Positions 1 to 5,950 of a DNA stretch of 9,145 bases are shown here, in pieces; the first letter of the stretch is position 1; each line of letters begins with the position of its first letter. Made by a program: the position numbers and the translations under genes. A model generated the notes under the pieces. That model was not told where the DNA came from. It did no database searches and saw only the letters and a list, made by a program, of their open reading frames with translations. The DNA is from Actinomycetota bacterium (lineage in GTDB: Bacteria > Actinomycetota > Humimicrobiia > Humimicrobiales > Humimicrobiaceae), in the NCBI GenBank assembly GCA_023379515.1, contig JAMCQQ010000409.1, forward strand, positions 1 to 9,145, in the 5' to 3' direction.

Positions 1-243
1 AATAATGCTGAAAAATTTCTTGAAAAACTTTTGGAAATCGGGGGAGAAAAAAATAAAAATTTTAAATTTTCCGGGCTAATTTATCCATTCAAAAAGTTTC
101 CGGTATTATTTATTATGGATGAAAAAGATGAAGAATTCGATGCCAATATAAGGGTTCTTTTTGACAGCAGCGCCTCCCATTATTTAAAAACGGATATAAT
201 AAAAACTCTTTTAGTATATATAGTTAACAGGTTGTTAATATGA
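1..243 (+). CDS. 3' end of a DUF3786-like protein (5' truncated by window edge)
   Basis: The reading frame is open from base 1 and ends at TGA 241-243, leaving about 80 C-terminal residues. The true start lies outside the window; the TTG at 31 has no ribosome site and is only an internal leucine. The segment FPVLFIMDEKDEEF followed by VLFDSSASHYL and a final helix resembles, from memory, the C-terminal part of DUF3786 proteins, where a hydrophobic strand, an acidic 'DEEF' turn and an 'LFD.SASHYL' block recur. That family is found mostly in anaerobes and has no established biochemical role that I know of; some members carry Fe-S-type cysteine motifs at the N terminus, which would be outside this window. 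No cysteines are visible in the part present. The next gene starts 155 bases downstream behind its own possible promoter, so it may not be in the same operon. Family assignment is moderate; function is unknown. Confidence 0.6.
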   Translation, partial: NNAEKFLEKLLEIGGEKNKNFKFSGLIYPFKKFPVLFIMDEKDEEFDANIRVLFDSSASHYLKTDIIKTLLVYIVNRLLI

Positions 244-298
244 ATATATTAAAATCAGATATTTATACTAAAAATTATCAGCTTGTTATTAATTTTCT

Positions 299-307
299 TG
301 ATATAAT
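299..307 (+). promoter_or_regulatory. Possible extended -10 promoter (TGATATAAT) before the DRTGG gene
   Basis: TG at 299-300, one base, then a perfect TATAAT at 302-307 matches the extended -10 form TGnTATAAT. No good -35 box lies 16-18 bases upstream, which extended -10 promoters can tolerate. A start near 313 would give a leader of roughly 85 bases before the ATG at 399. The surroundings are very AT-rich, so a chance match is possible. Confidence 0.35.
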
Positions 308-398
308 AAAAATATATAAAAATCCATTATAAATAAAAGAAGCAGAATGGTTTTTATAAAAGGTTTTAAAATTAGCATATAAGGAAAAGAGGTAAAAA

Positions 399-1469
399 AT
401 GAAACCTTTATTGTTTGTTTCTACCCAGCCTTTCTCGGGGAAAAGCTCCATTTGCGTTGCCATAGGCAAGCTGTTGATTGAAAAAGGGTATAAAACTGGC
501 TATATGAAACCTTTGGGCAACCTTCCGGTAAAAGTTGGGGACCACTATGTTGATGAAGATGTCTATAATATTTCCAGGATTCTGGGTATAAAGGATAATC
601 TCAAGGATATAGGTCCTTTGATGTTTATAGGAAAAGCATATGAAGATGTTTTAAAAGAAAAAATTGAGATAACCTCAAAGAAATATCTTGATATTATCAA
701 TAAATCTTACAAGAAAATCGCTGAGGATAAAGATTTCATGATTATCGAGGGAGGAAAATACATAGATTATGGAATATTTGCAGGTCTATCTTCAAAAGAT
801 ATATGCAATTCTATTAATGCAAAAGCTATTGTTATAATCAGATATGGTGATGATATTGCAGATCTTGCGATGTTTTATAAGGAATATTTTAAAGATTTCT
901 TTGGTGGGATTATCATAAATTTAGTCCCTATAGAAGATATGGAGAGACTTAAAAATATTGAACTTCCTTACTTTAAAAAAAGAGATGTAAATGTTTTTGG
1001 AACTTTGATTTCAGATAAAGTTTTGTCATCCGTTAGTATTAAAGAAATGGCCAAATATATTGATGGCAAGATTCTATGTGCAAATGAAAAAAAAGACGAA
1101 CTCGTTGGATCTTTTATGGTTGGTGCCATGGGTCATGAATTGGCGCTCAAATATTTCAGAAGAAATCCGGATAAAGCAGTAATAACAGGCGGTGACAGAG
1201 CAGATATACAACTTGCAGCACTTGAAACTAAAACCAAGTGTCTCGTTCTTACCGGTAATTATCAACCCAGCGCCATAGTTATTGGCAGGGCGGAAGAGCT
1301 TGGAATCCCAATTATACTTGTGGAATGCGATACCCTGACTGCTGTCGGAAAACTATGTGAAATAATGGGGCATTCCAGAATATTTAATATCAAGAAACTG
1401 GATAAATTGCTGCAAATGATAAAAGATTCTATTGATGTAGAAAAACTAATTTCGCTTGCAAAAAAATAA
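399..1469 (+). CDS. Stand-alone BioD-like/DRTGG-domain protein (phosphotransacetylase N-terminal-like)
   Basis: This 356-residue protein combines a dethiobiotin-synthetase-like P-loop domain (about 1-200; STQPFSGKSS at 8-17 is the nucleotide-binding loop, IIEGG at 115-119 the second core motif) with a DRTGG-type domain (about 210-325, with VITGGDRADIQLAAL at 261-275). This is the architecture of the N-terminal region of long phosphotransacetylases (COG0857). The catalytic PTA_PTB domain that would follow is absent: the gene simply stops after a short helical tail, and the length fits the known stand-alone family. It is therefore unlikely to make acetyl phosphate itself; a nucleotide-dependent regulatory role in acyl-CoA or acetate metabolism is an inference. 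AGAGG at 388-392, six bases before ATG, fixes the start. It precedes a response regulator by 62 bases and may be co-transcribed with it. Confidence 0.8.
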   Translation: MKPLLFVSTQPFSGKSSICVAIGKLLIEKGYKTGYMKPLGNLPVKVGDHYVDEDVYNISRILGIKDNLKDIGPLMFIGKAYEDVLKEKIEITSKKYLDIINKSYKKIAEDKDFMIIEGGKYIDYGIFAGLSSKDICNSINAKAIVIIRYGDDIADLAMFYKEYFKDFFGGIIINLVPIEDMERLKNIELPYFKKRDVNVFGTLISDKVLSSVSIKEMAKYIDGKILCANEKKDELVGSFMVGAMGHELALKYFRRNPDKAVITGGDRADIQLAALETKTKCLVLTGNYQPSAIVIGRAEELGIPIILVECDTLTAVGKLCEIMGHSRIFNIKKLDKLLQMIKDSIDVEKLISLAKK

Positions 1470-1531
1470 ATTAAAAGTTTTTTATGTGTAAGGATTTATT
1501 GAAATAAAAAATTACAAAAAGAGGTCTTATC

Positions 1532-1924
1532 ATGAAAAAGATTTATATTATTGATGATGACAGGGATATCGTAGAATCAATGTCAATGGTTCTAAAAGCC
1601 AACGGATATGAGGTTTCTGCCCAGTACAGCGATGAAAGTGTTGTTGAAAATGTCACAAAATATGGCCCTGATTTAATTATTCTGGATGTGATGTTTCCTG
1701 AAAATAATTCCATCGGTTTTGAAATTGCAAGAGATATCAAGAAGGACAACAAGCTTGCCAACATCCCCATCATTATGCTTTCTGCCGTAAATGAGCGGGG
1801 AATATATCTGGGACGTTTCAGCAATCAGGATATTGATGAGACATGGCTGCCCGTAAGTAAGTTCCTGAACAAACCTGTACAGCCCAATGAGCTGCTGCAG
1901 CAAGTCAAATCACTGCTTGACTGA
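1532..1924 (+). CDS. Single-domain CheY-like response regulator
   Basis: The protein has 130 residues and is a receiver domain only, with no output domain. Visible hallmarks are the acidic pocket DDD (residues 8-10), the phosphoacceptor D52 in LIILDVMFPE, the switch hydroxyl S84 in IIMLSAV, and the conserved lysine K114 in LNKPVQP. The S84-to-K114 distance of 30 residues exceeds the roughly 22 of CheY, so there is an extra loop (about 88-108, including GRFSNQDIDETWLPV) before the last strand. No histidine kinase is encoded in the window, so partner and output are unknown; it may act through protein-protein contact or as a phosphate relay. GAGG at 1521-1524 lies seven bases before ATG. The domain call is firm; the pathway is not known. 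Confidence 0.9.
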   Translation: MKKIYIIDDDRDIVESMSMVLKANGYEVSAQYSDESVVENVTKYGPDLIILDVMFPENNSIGFEIARDIKKDNKLANIPIIMLSAVNERGIYLGRFSNQDIDETWLPVSKFLNKPVQPNELLQQVKSLLD

Positions 1925-1962
1925 AAAAGTGGACCATCCGGATTGAAATTTAATAATTGAAA

Positions 1963-1991
1963 TTGCCATGATACCGATTCTGCTTTAAAAT
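1963..1991 (+). promoter_or_regulatory. Candidate sigma-70-type promoter for the CBS-domain gene
   Basis: TTGCCA (1963-1968) and TAAAAT (1986-1991) are separated by exactly 17 bases, each matching the consensus hexamers at five of six positions. Transcription would begin near 1998, about 43 bases upstream of the ATG at 2041. This would let the CBS gene be expressed separately from the response regulator, 116 bases upstream. Prediction by eye only. Confidence 0.4.
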
Positions 1992-2040
1992 AAGTTTATA
2001 AAATAATAACTTTAAAATCATCAAATAGGGTGGTCAAAAA

Positions 2041-2520
2041 ATGGTAGAAAAAACTGCTCAGGATATAATGACTAAAGATGTTATCACAATAAATAAAGAT
2101 TCAACGCTTGCAGACCTTTCAAAATTGCTCCTCAAAAATAAAATCAGTGGTGTACCTGTTATTGACGGAGAAGGAAAACTGGTTGGAATGGCAACAGATG
2201 TCGATATTATAAGAGAGGATATGGAGCCTATATTCCCATTCTATTTTGACCCGCTTGTGATCAACTATGGCTACATTGAAAACATCGAAAAATATCAGAA
2301 GGACATGAAGGAGCATCTTGAAACCAGAATCGAAGAAGTAATGACGCGCAGGGTAAAATCAGTTCATAAAGATACTTCTGTCGAGGATGTTGCAAGAATA
2401 ATGGTAAGAAATAAAATCAACAGAGTACCGGTTGTAGATGAAAACAATAAGCTCCTTGGTATTATCGCGAGATCAGATATTATAGAATCAATGGTTGATG
2501 AAGCCGATAAAAAAGAATAA
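2041..2520 (+). CDS. Two-CBS-domain protein, probable adenine-nucleotide sensor
   Basis: The 159-residue protein is a Bateman module with little else. CBS1 (about 7-60) begins AQDIMTKDVITINKDSTL and contains ISGVPVIDGEGKLVGMATDVDII; CBS2 (about 97-152) begins IEEVMTRRVKSVHKDTSV and contains INRVPVVDENNKLLGIIARSDII. The two are joined by a linker of about 36 residues rich in aromatics and charge (FPFYFDPLVINYGYIENIEK). CBS pairs usually bind AMP, ATP, SAM or related ligands and regulate a partner protein; no ligand can be assigned here. GGGTGG at 2028-2033 lies seven bases before the ATG. A hairpin and T-run follow the stop. A hydrophobic reading in the -1 frame just after an A6 run at the gene end is described under findings. 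Cytosolic; partner unknown. Confidence 0.88.
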   Translation: MVEKTAQDIMTKDVITINKDSTLADLSKLLLKNKISGVPVIDGEGKLVGMATDVDIIREDMEPIFPFYFDPLVINYGYIENIEKYQKDMKEHLETRIEEVMTRRVKSVHKDTSVEDVARIMVRNKINRVPVVDENNKLLGIIARSDIIESMVDEADKKE

Positions 2521-2547
2521 CATCAACGGGTGCATTCATAGCAGCAG

Positions 2548-2572
2548 CGGCATTGATAATGCTGATTTTTTT
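2548..2572 (+). terminator. Probable intrinsic terminator after the CBS-domain gene
   Basis: CGGCATT (2548-2554) pairs with AATGCTG (2558-2564) around a 3-base GAT loop, with one G-T wobble, and is followed by A and seven Ts (2566-2572). It lies 28 bases past the CBS stop codon and ahead of the convergent corA gene, where a terminator is expected. The stem is short and the reverse strand lacks a T-run, so it would act mainly on rightward transcripts. Confidence 0.55.
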
Positions 2573-2630
2573 GAAAACAGGAAGTTTTGAAAGAAAAAGT
2601 TGTGAAATCCCCTAAGATAAATTTTAGTTT

Positions 2631-3695
2631 TTAAAACCATTTTTTTCTTTTAAAATAAATCACCATCAAAATAATAATGATAATTATTACTACCCATACC
2701 ACAAAATAACCCCATTTCCACGCAATTTCAGGCATAAACCCAAAATTCATCCCGTAAATGCTTGCAATGAAAGTTATGGGAATAAATATAGTTGAAATAA
2801 TTGTCAGGATTTTCATGATCTCGTTTAGCTTGTTGCTCATGCTGGAAAGATAAATATCTATCATGCCAGACAGCATATCCCTGAAAGTCTCAACCGTATC
2901 GATAACCTGGATAACATGGTCATAGATATCTCTTATATAAATCCTGGTACTATTATGAGTTAGAGAGAATTCTCCTCTTTCAAGGCCGCTTATGACTTCT
3001 CTCAGGGGCCATACGGATTTTCTTATGAATAGCATGTCTCTCTTTAAATTATAAATTATCTTGAGAGTTTTCTGTTCGGGAGTGGCAACTAACTTATTTT
3101 CTACAATTTCAATTTTCTCTCCGATTTTTTCAAGAACATTAAAATAGTTATCCACTATTGCATCAAGCAATAAATAAACCAGGAAGTCTGATCCCATTTT
3201 TCTTATTTTACTCTTCTCATTTTTTAATCTTAACCTTATGGGATCATAAATATCAAGTTCTTTTTCCTGGAAGGAAACTACGTAATTGTTTCCAAAAATA
3301 ATACTTACCTGTTCAATGGTTATTTCGCTGCTTTTTTCATTGTAGTAAAGCATTTTTAGAACAACATAAACATAATCATTAAAATCTTCAATTTTGGGGC
3401 GCTGTTCTGTATTAAGAATATCTTCGAGGATCAGCGGGTGAAAACCAAAACAACTTCCGAGCTCTTTTAAAATATCTGTATCACTTATGCCATCAATGTT
3501 TATCCACGTGATTGTCTTGTCATCCTTAAAGGCAAAGCATTGCTGTGCATTCTCGACTTCCTGTTCAACGTAGTCTTTTTCTCCGTAATCGATCACTTTT
3601 ATTCTTGTTTTTTGAACTTTTTTCTCACCGATATGTATCAGGGAACCCGCAGGAAGGCCTGATTTTTTTGATCTTTTTACTGTAATATCTGCCAT
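2631..3695 (-). CDS. corA: CorA-type magnesium/cobalt channel
   Basis: The 354-residue inner-membrane protein has a large cytoplasmic N-terminal domain and two C-terminal transmembrane helices (about 297-313 and 329-347). The signature YGMNF (314-318) closes the first helix and is followed by the short periplasmic loop GFMPEIAWKWG, as in CorA pentamers. EDILNTEQRPKIEDF with nearby DYVYVVLKML (91-113) is the typical CorA domain block. The tail KRKKWF is basic, as expected on the cytoplasmic side. CorA channels pass Mg2+ (and Co2+ or Ni2+) down the membrane potential. The start is taken at ATG 3695, giving MADITVKR, because a GAGGT ribosome site lies just upstream; the in-frame TTG at 3710 overlaps that site and is rejected. 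The gene is divergent from the ArsR gene across 222 bases and probably has its own promoter; a TATAAT reads leftward at 3788-3783 without a good -35. Confidence 0.93.
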   Translation of the reverse strand: MADITVKRSKKSGLPAGSLIHIGEKKVQKTRIKVIDYGEKDYVEQEVENAQQCFAFKDDKTITWINIDGISDTDILKELGSCFGFHPLILEDILNTEQRPKIEDFNDYVYVVLKMLYYNEKSSEITIEQVSIIFGNNYVVSFQEKELDIYDPIRLRLKNEKSKIRKMGSDFLVYLLLDAIVDNYFNVLEKIGEKIEIVENKLVATPEQKTLKIIYNLKRDMLFIRKSVWPLREVISGLERGEFSLTHNSTRIYIRDIYDHVIQVIDTVETFRDMLSGMIDIYLSSMSNKLNEIMKILTIISTIFIPITFIASIYGMNFGFMPEIAWKWGYFVVWVVIIIIIILMVIYFKRKKWF

Positions 3696-3813
3696 GATTA
3701 TATACCTCAAAAAACTTAAAAATTAAAAATTGTAAAAAATGGTTTATATCTGACAATTAAGTTTTTACCACAACTTTGGTTAATTATATAAAAAAACACA
3801 AATAAAAAATATC

Positions 3814-3840
3814 TTGACAAAAAGATACTAAAATTATAGT
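3814..3840 (+). promoter_or_regulatory. Candidate promoter of the ArsR/sulfur operon
   Basis: A perfect TTGACA (3814-3819) is followed after 15 bases by TATAGT (3835-3840). The spacer is shorter than the preferred 17; other A/T-rich -10 choices overlap it. It is the best -35 box in the divergent gap and directs transcription toward the ArsR gene at 3918, with a leader of about 70 bases that contains the repeat at 3842-3877. Confidence 0.45.
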
Positions 3841-3841
3841 T

Positions 3842-3877
3842 TATAAATATATATTAATATTATTATATAAATATATA
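3842..3877 (+). repeat. Direct 12-base repeat in an AT-only stretch, candidate operator
   Basis: TATAAATATATA occurs exactly at 3842-3853 and again at 3866-3877, start-to-start distance 24 bases, between the candidate -10 box and the ArsR ribosome site. The surrounding 3840-3880 is almost purely A/T and also partly self-complementary. ArsR-family repressors commonly bind AT-rich dyads close to their own promoter, so this could be the autoregulatory operator, but low complexity makes chance repeats easy here. Confidence 0.3.
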
Positions 3878-3917
3878 ATTTATTGCTCAGTTTATTATCT
3901 TTAACTTAGAGGTCGTT

Positions 3918-4256
3918 ATGAAAAAAGACAGCTTTTATAACTTGCATGCTGATATCTGCAAGACCATTTCAAATCCAAACAGGCAGGCGATACTTGACAT
4001 AATCAGAGACGGTGAAATGTCGGTTACAGAGCTGGTGAACAGGACAGGAATATCACAGGCAAATCTATCACAGCACCTTGCAATACTTAGATCCAAGAGT
4101 GTAGTTTCAACTCGCCGTGAAGGGAATAATATTTTTTATTCCATATCAAATCCAAAAATTATAAAGGCATATGATTTGATAAGTGAAGTTCTGCAGGAAA
4201 TGCTGCTTTCAAAAAATAAGACTGTAAGTGATGCGATAGAGAGTAATTCTCAATAA
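3918..4256 (+). CDS. ArsR-family winged-helix repressor without the usual metal site
   Basis: This 112-residue winged helix-turn-helix protein starts at ATG 3918 behind AGAGG (3908-3912). SNPNRQAILDIIRDGEMSVTEL (about 18-39) leads into the turn and the recognition helix ISQANLSQHLAIL (45-57), followed by the wing SVVSTRREGNNIFYSI (61-76) and a C-terminal dimerisation helix. The fold is diagnostic of ArsR/SmtB regulators. The metal-sensing ELCVCDL motif of ArsR/SmtB-type sensors is replaced by EMSVTEL, and the only cysteine is C14 in the first helix, so classical arsenite, cadmium or zinc sensing is unlikely. Its position as first gene before sulfur-transfer genes suggests control of that operon, perhaps in response to reactive sulfur or another signal; this is inference. 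Two-cysteine sulfur sensors of the BigR/SqrR type would need a second cysteine, not seen here. Confidence 0.88.
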   Translation: MKKDSFYNLHADICKTISNPNRQAILDIIRDGEMSVTELVNRTGISQANLSQHLAILRSKSVVSTRREGNNIFYSISNPKIIKAYDLISEVLQEMLLSKNKTVSDAIESNSQ

Positions 4257-4360
4257 ATACATAAATGAAATGCCTGAATAAAAAATGTAAATAAAAAACC
4301 AAATTTAAAAAACAAGTGATATTGAAACAACAAAACAAAAAAATAAAAAGAGGAGAAAAA

Positions 4361-4846
4361 ATGACTGAGGAAAAAAGAAGAGAGCTTACCATGATAGTCT
4401 TCAGCGGAGACATGGATAAGCTTATGGCAGCGTTTCTTATCGCCACAGGAGCAGCAGCTTCGGATATGAATGTCACAATGTTCTTTACGTTCTGGGGTCT
4501 GAGGGCATTGAAGAAAAAGAATGTCAGGACAGGCAAAAGCATCTTCGGAAAAATGATGGGAATGATGGAAAACGGAGATATCGCAAAAGCATCACCAAGC
4601 AAATACAGTATGGGTGGCATGGGAAGGTGGATGTTCAAAAAGATGATGGGTGCAAAAAATATTCCATCTCTTGGAGAGTTCAGGAAAATGGCAATTGACC
4701 TTGGAGTAAATCTCTATGCATGCCAGATGAGCATGGATGTTCTTGAGATTCCCAGGGAAAGGATGATTGATGAAGTAAAGGATGTCGTAGGGGTTGCCTT
4801 CATGCTTGAACATTCCAAAGATTCGTTTTCAACATTATTCATTTAG
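4361..4846 (+). CDS. DsrE2-like sulfurtransferase (DsrE/DsrF/DrsH-like family)
   Basis: The start at ATG 4361 is set by GAGGAG at 4350-4355; an upstream in-frame ATT at 4316 has no ribosome site and adds a low-complexity leader. The 161-residue protein begins with the strand LTMIVFSGDMDKLMAAF, then a helix, then VTMFFTFWGLRAL (38-50), a methionine- and glycine-rich middle (62-97), and the active-site segment NLYACQMSMDVLEI with C121. The 'C.MSMD' motif and the 'FFTFWGL' strand are characteristic of the DsrE2-like branch, whose conserved cysteine carries a persulfide. Family members pass sulfane sulfur to or from TusA, commonly encoded beside it, as here 37 bases downstream. The ArsR gene ends 104 bases upstream with no strong promoter between, so one operon is likely. 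No transmembrane anchor is obvious. Family call is firm; the donor and acceptor are inferred. Confidence 0.87.
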   Translation: MTEEKRRELTMIVFSGDMDKLMAAFLIATGAAASDMNVTMFFTFWGLRALKKKNVRTGKSIFGKMMGMMENGDIAKASPSKYSMGGMGRWMFKKMMGAKNIPSLGEFRKMAIDLGVNLYACQMSMDVLEIPRERMIDEVKDVVGVAFMLEHSKDSFSTLFI

Positions 4847-4883
4847 GAAATTAATAAAAGATAAAATAATATGGGGAGGTAAA

Positions 4884-5124
4884 ATGTCTGAGGATATAAA
4901 AGTTGATCTTGAACTTGATTTAAAAGGGCTTTTGTGTCCATTGCCAATGGTGAAAGTGAGCCAGAATATAAAAAATATTCCTGTGGATGGAAATCAAAGC
5001 AATTGCAACGGACCCGGGAAGCCTTGCTGATATCCCTTCATGGGCAAAGATTACAGGCAATGAAGTCATGCGGACTGAAAAAGAAGGAAAGGATATTATT
5101 TTTTATGTAAAAAGATTGAAGTAG
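4884..5124 (+). pseudogene. tusA: TusA-like sulfur carrier, interrupted by a +1 frameshift
   Basis: ATG 4884 follows a strong GGGGAGG (4873-4879). The first frame gives LDLKGLLCPLPMVKVSQNIKN, with the sulfur-carrier motif CPLP (C18-P21) at the end of strand 1, as in TusA/SirA proteins. After 'NIPVDG' that frame becomes unlike TusA and stops at TGA 5028-5030, leaving 48 residues. The next frame, entered at GAA 4990, continues perfectly as the second half (IKAIATDPGSLADIPSWAKI and a final strand ending FYVKRLK) to TAG 5122-5124. The spliced reading is about 80 residues, the normal family length, so one extra base, most simply a G at 4989-4990, divides the gene. It could be a sequencing or assembly error, a real inactivating mutation, or unusual recoding. 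The intact protein would shuttle persulfide sulfur with the DsrE2-like partner just upstream. Family identity is firm; functional state unknown. Confidence 0.85.
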
Positions 5125-5178
5125 ATAAAATTAGGCTTTTTAAGGTTTATTTACATAGGGGATATCTTATACAATTAA

Positions 5179-5184
5179 TATAAT
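5179..5184 (+). promoter_or_regulatory. Isolated TATAAT box in the tusA-cytochrome gap
   Basis: A perfect TATAAT sits 44 bases before the NarI-like start in the 103-base gap after tusA. There is no convincing -35 at 16-18 bases (TTTACA at 5150 is 23 bases away). It could provide internal expression of the membrane redox genes, but the gap is AT-rich and the call is weak. Confidence 0.2.
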
Positions 5185-5227
5185 AGTTTATTTATCCAGT
5201 AAATTTATTACAAAGGTATGGTAGATT

Positions 5228-5950
5228 ATGAATGGATTTTCATTTTTTGCTGCAGGCATAATGGTGTACATTGCTGTTACAGTATTTCTTTTAGGTATGG
5301 CATATCAGATATATGGTTGGGTAAAAACCCCACGCTCTTCTGTCAGGCTTGGAATATTTCCAAGACCGAAAAATAAATTCGGCAAATTTTTTAAACTGTT
5401 AAAGGATTCTTTTATTTTTCCACATTCAGCAGAGGTCGATCCGTGGATGTGGACATTTTCAATATTTTTTCATTTTTCACTCGCAGCTGTACTTCTGGCA
5501 CATTTCAGGATAGTACACGAATTTACACCTCTTTATAATGTCCTGGGAAAAGAAGGAATGGAAAAACTCGGTGCGATTGCCGGTGGTACAATGGGAATCA
5601 TACTTCTAATAACAGTATCGTTTTATATTTTCAGACGTTTCTTTTCCCCTTACAAGGATTTATCGGTATTTGAAGATTATTTCATTTTGTTTTTACTTAT
5701 TGTAATTATTGCACTGGGAGATCACTTAAGGTTTTTTGGGAAAATCCCTGTTTCTGACTACAGGGCATATTTTCAGAGTGTTCTTGCATTCAGGCCCTAT
5801 TTTCCGGAAACTATTGCAGCAAAAGGTGTAAAGTGGGTGCTCACGATGCATGTATTTTTTGTTAATCTTTTTATGATGTATTTTCCGTTCAGTAAATTGA
5901 CACATGCAATCGGTACTTTTGCAGTAAATGCTGTAAGGAGTGATGCATGA
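5228..5950 (+). CDS. NarI-like di-heme cytochrome b membrane subunit (DsrM/HdrE-like role)
   Basis: This 240-residue integral membrane protein has about five helices (roughly 6-30, 74-98, 117-137, 149-167, 203-222). Four histidines fall where NarI places its heme ligands: H82 and H92 are 10 residues apart in helix 2, and H208 and H226 are 18 apart at the last helix, matching the spacing of E. coli NarI His56/His66 and His187/His205. This supports two b-type hemes and quinone/quinol exchange. NarI-like subunits in DsrM, HmeC, TmcC and HdrE-type complexes pair with a HdrD/DsrK-like iron-sulfur protein; such a protein follows here with an ATGA overlap (5947-5950), so the two are translationally coupled and likely form one complex. 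No nitrate reductase NarG/H genes are present, so a nitrate role is unlikely. AAAGG at 5212-5216 precedes the start by 11 bases. Confidence 0.85.
   Translation: MNGFSFFAAGIMVYIAVTVFLLGMAYQIYGWVKTPRSSVRLGIFPRPKNKFGKFFKLLKDSFIFPHSAEVDPWMWTFSIFFHFSLAAVLLAHFRIVHEFTPLYNVLGKEGMEKLGAIAGGTMGIILLITVSFYIFRRFFSPYKDLSVFEDYFILFLLIVIIALGDHLRFFGKIPVSDYRAYFQSVLAFRPYFPETIAAKGVKWVLTMHVFFVNLFMMYFPFSKLTHAIGTFAVNAVRSDA

Noticed and set aside
399..1469. Calling the gene a phosphotransacetylase (pta)
   Set aside because: The catalytic PTA_PTB domain is missing; only the BioD-like and DRTGG parts are present.
2573..2630. Terminator for corA on the minus strand
   Set aside because: I found no stem followed by a T-run in the leftward direction in this stretch.
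3696..3710. Upstream TTG start for corA
   Set aside because: The TTG overlaps the GAGGT ribosome site that serves the ATG at 3695, so it cannot be the used start.
3840..3880. CRISPR-like or satellite repeat
   Set aside because: Only two 12-base copies in an A/T-only stretch, no spacers and no cas genes.
4316..4360. Earlier start for the DsrE2 gene
   Set aside because: It would add a Lys/Gln-rich low-complexity leader and lacks a ribosome site, whereas GAGGAG precedes ATG 4361.
4159..4638. Long open frame on the minus strand (159 codons) over the ArsR end and DsrE2 gene
   Set aside because: It is antisense to a well-supported DsrE2 gene with a strong ribosome site, has no recognisable domain, and its hydrophobic look mirrors Met/Lys-rich codons of the plus strand.
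5228..5950. Calling the cytochrome a respiratory nitrate reductase gamma subunit (narI)
   Set aside because: No narG, narH or narJ nearby, and it is coupled to an HdrD-like protein, so the family fold is kept but a nitrate role is not supported.
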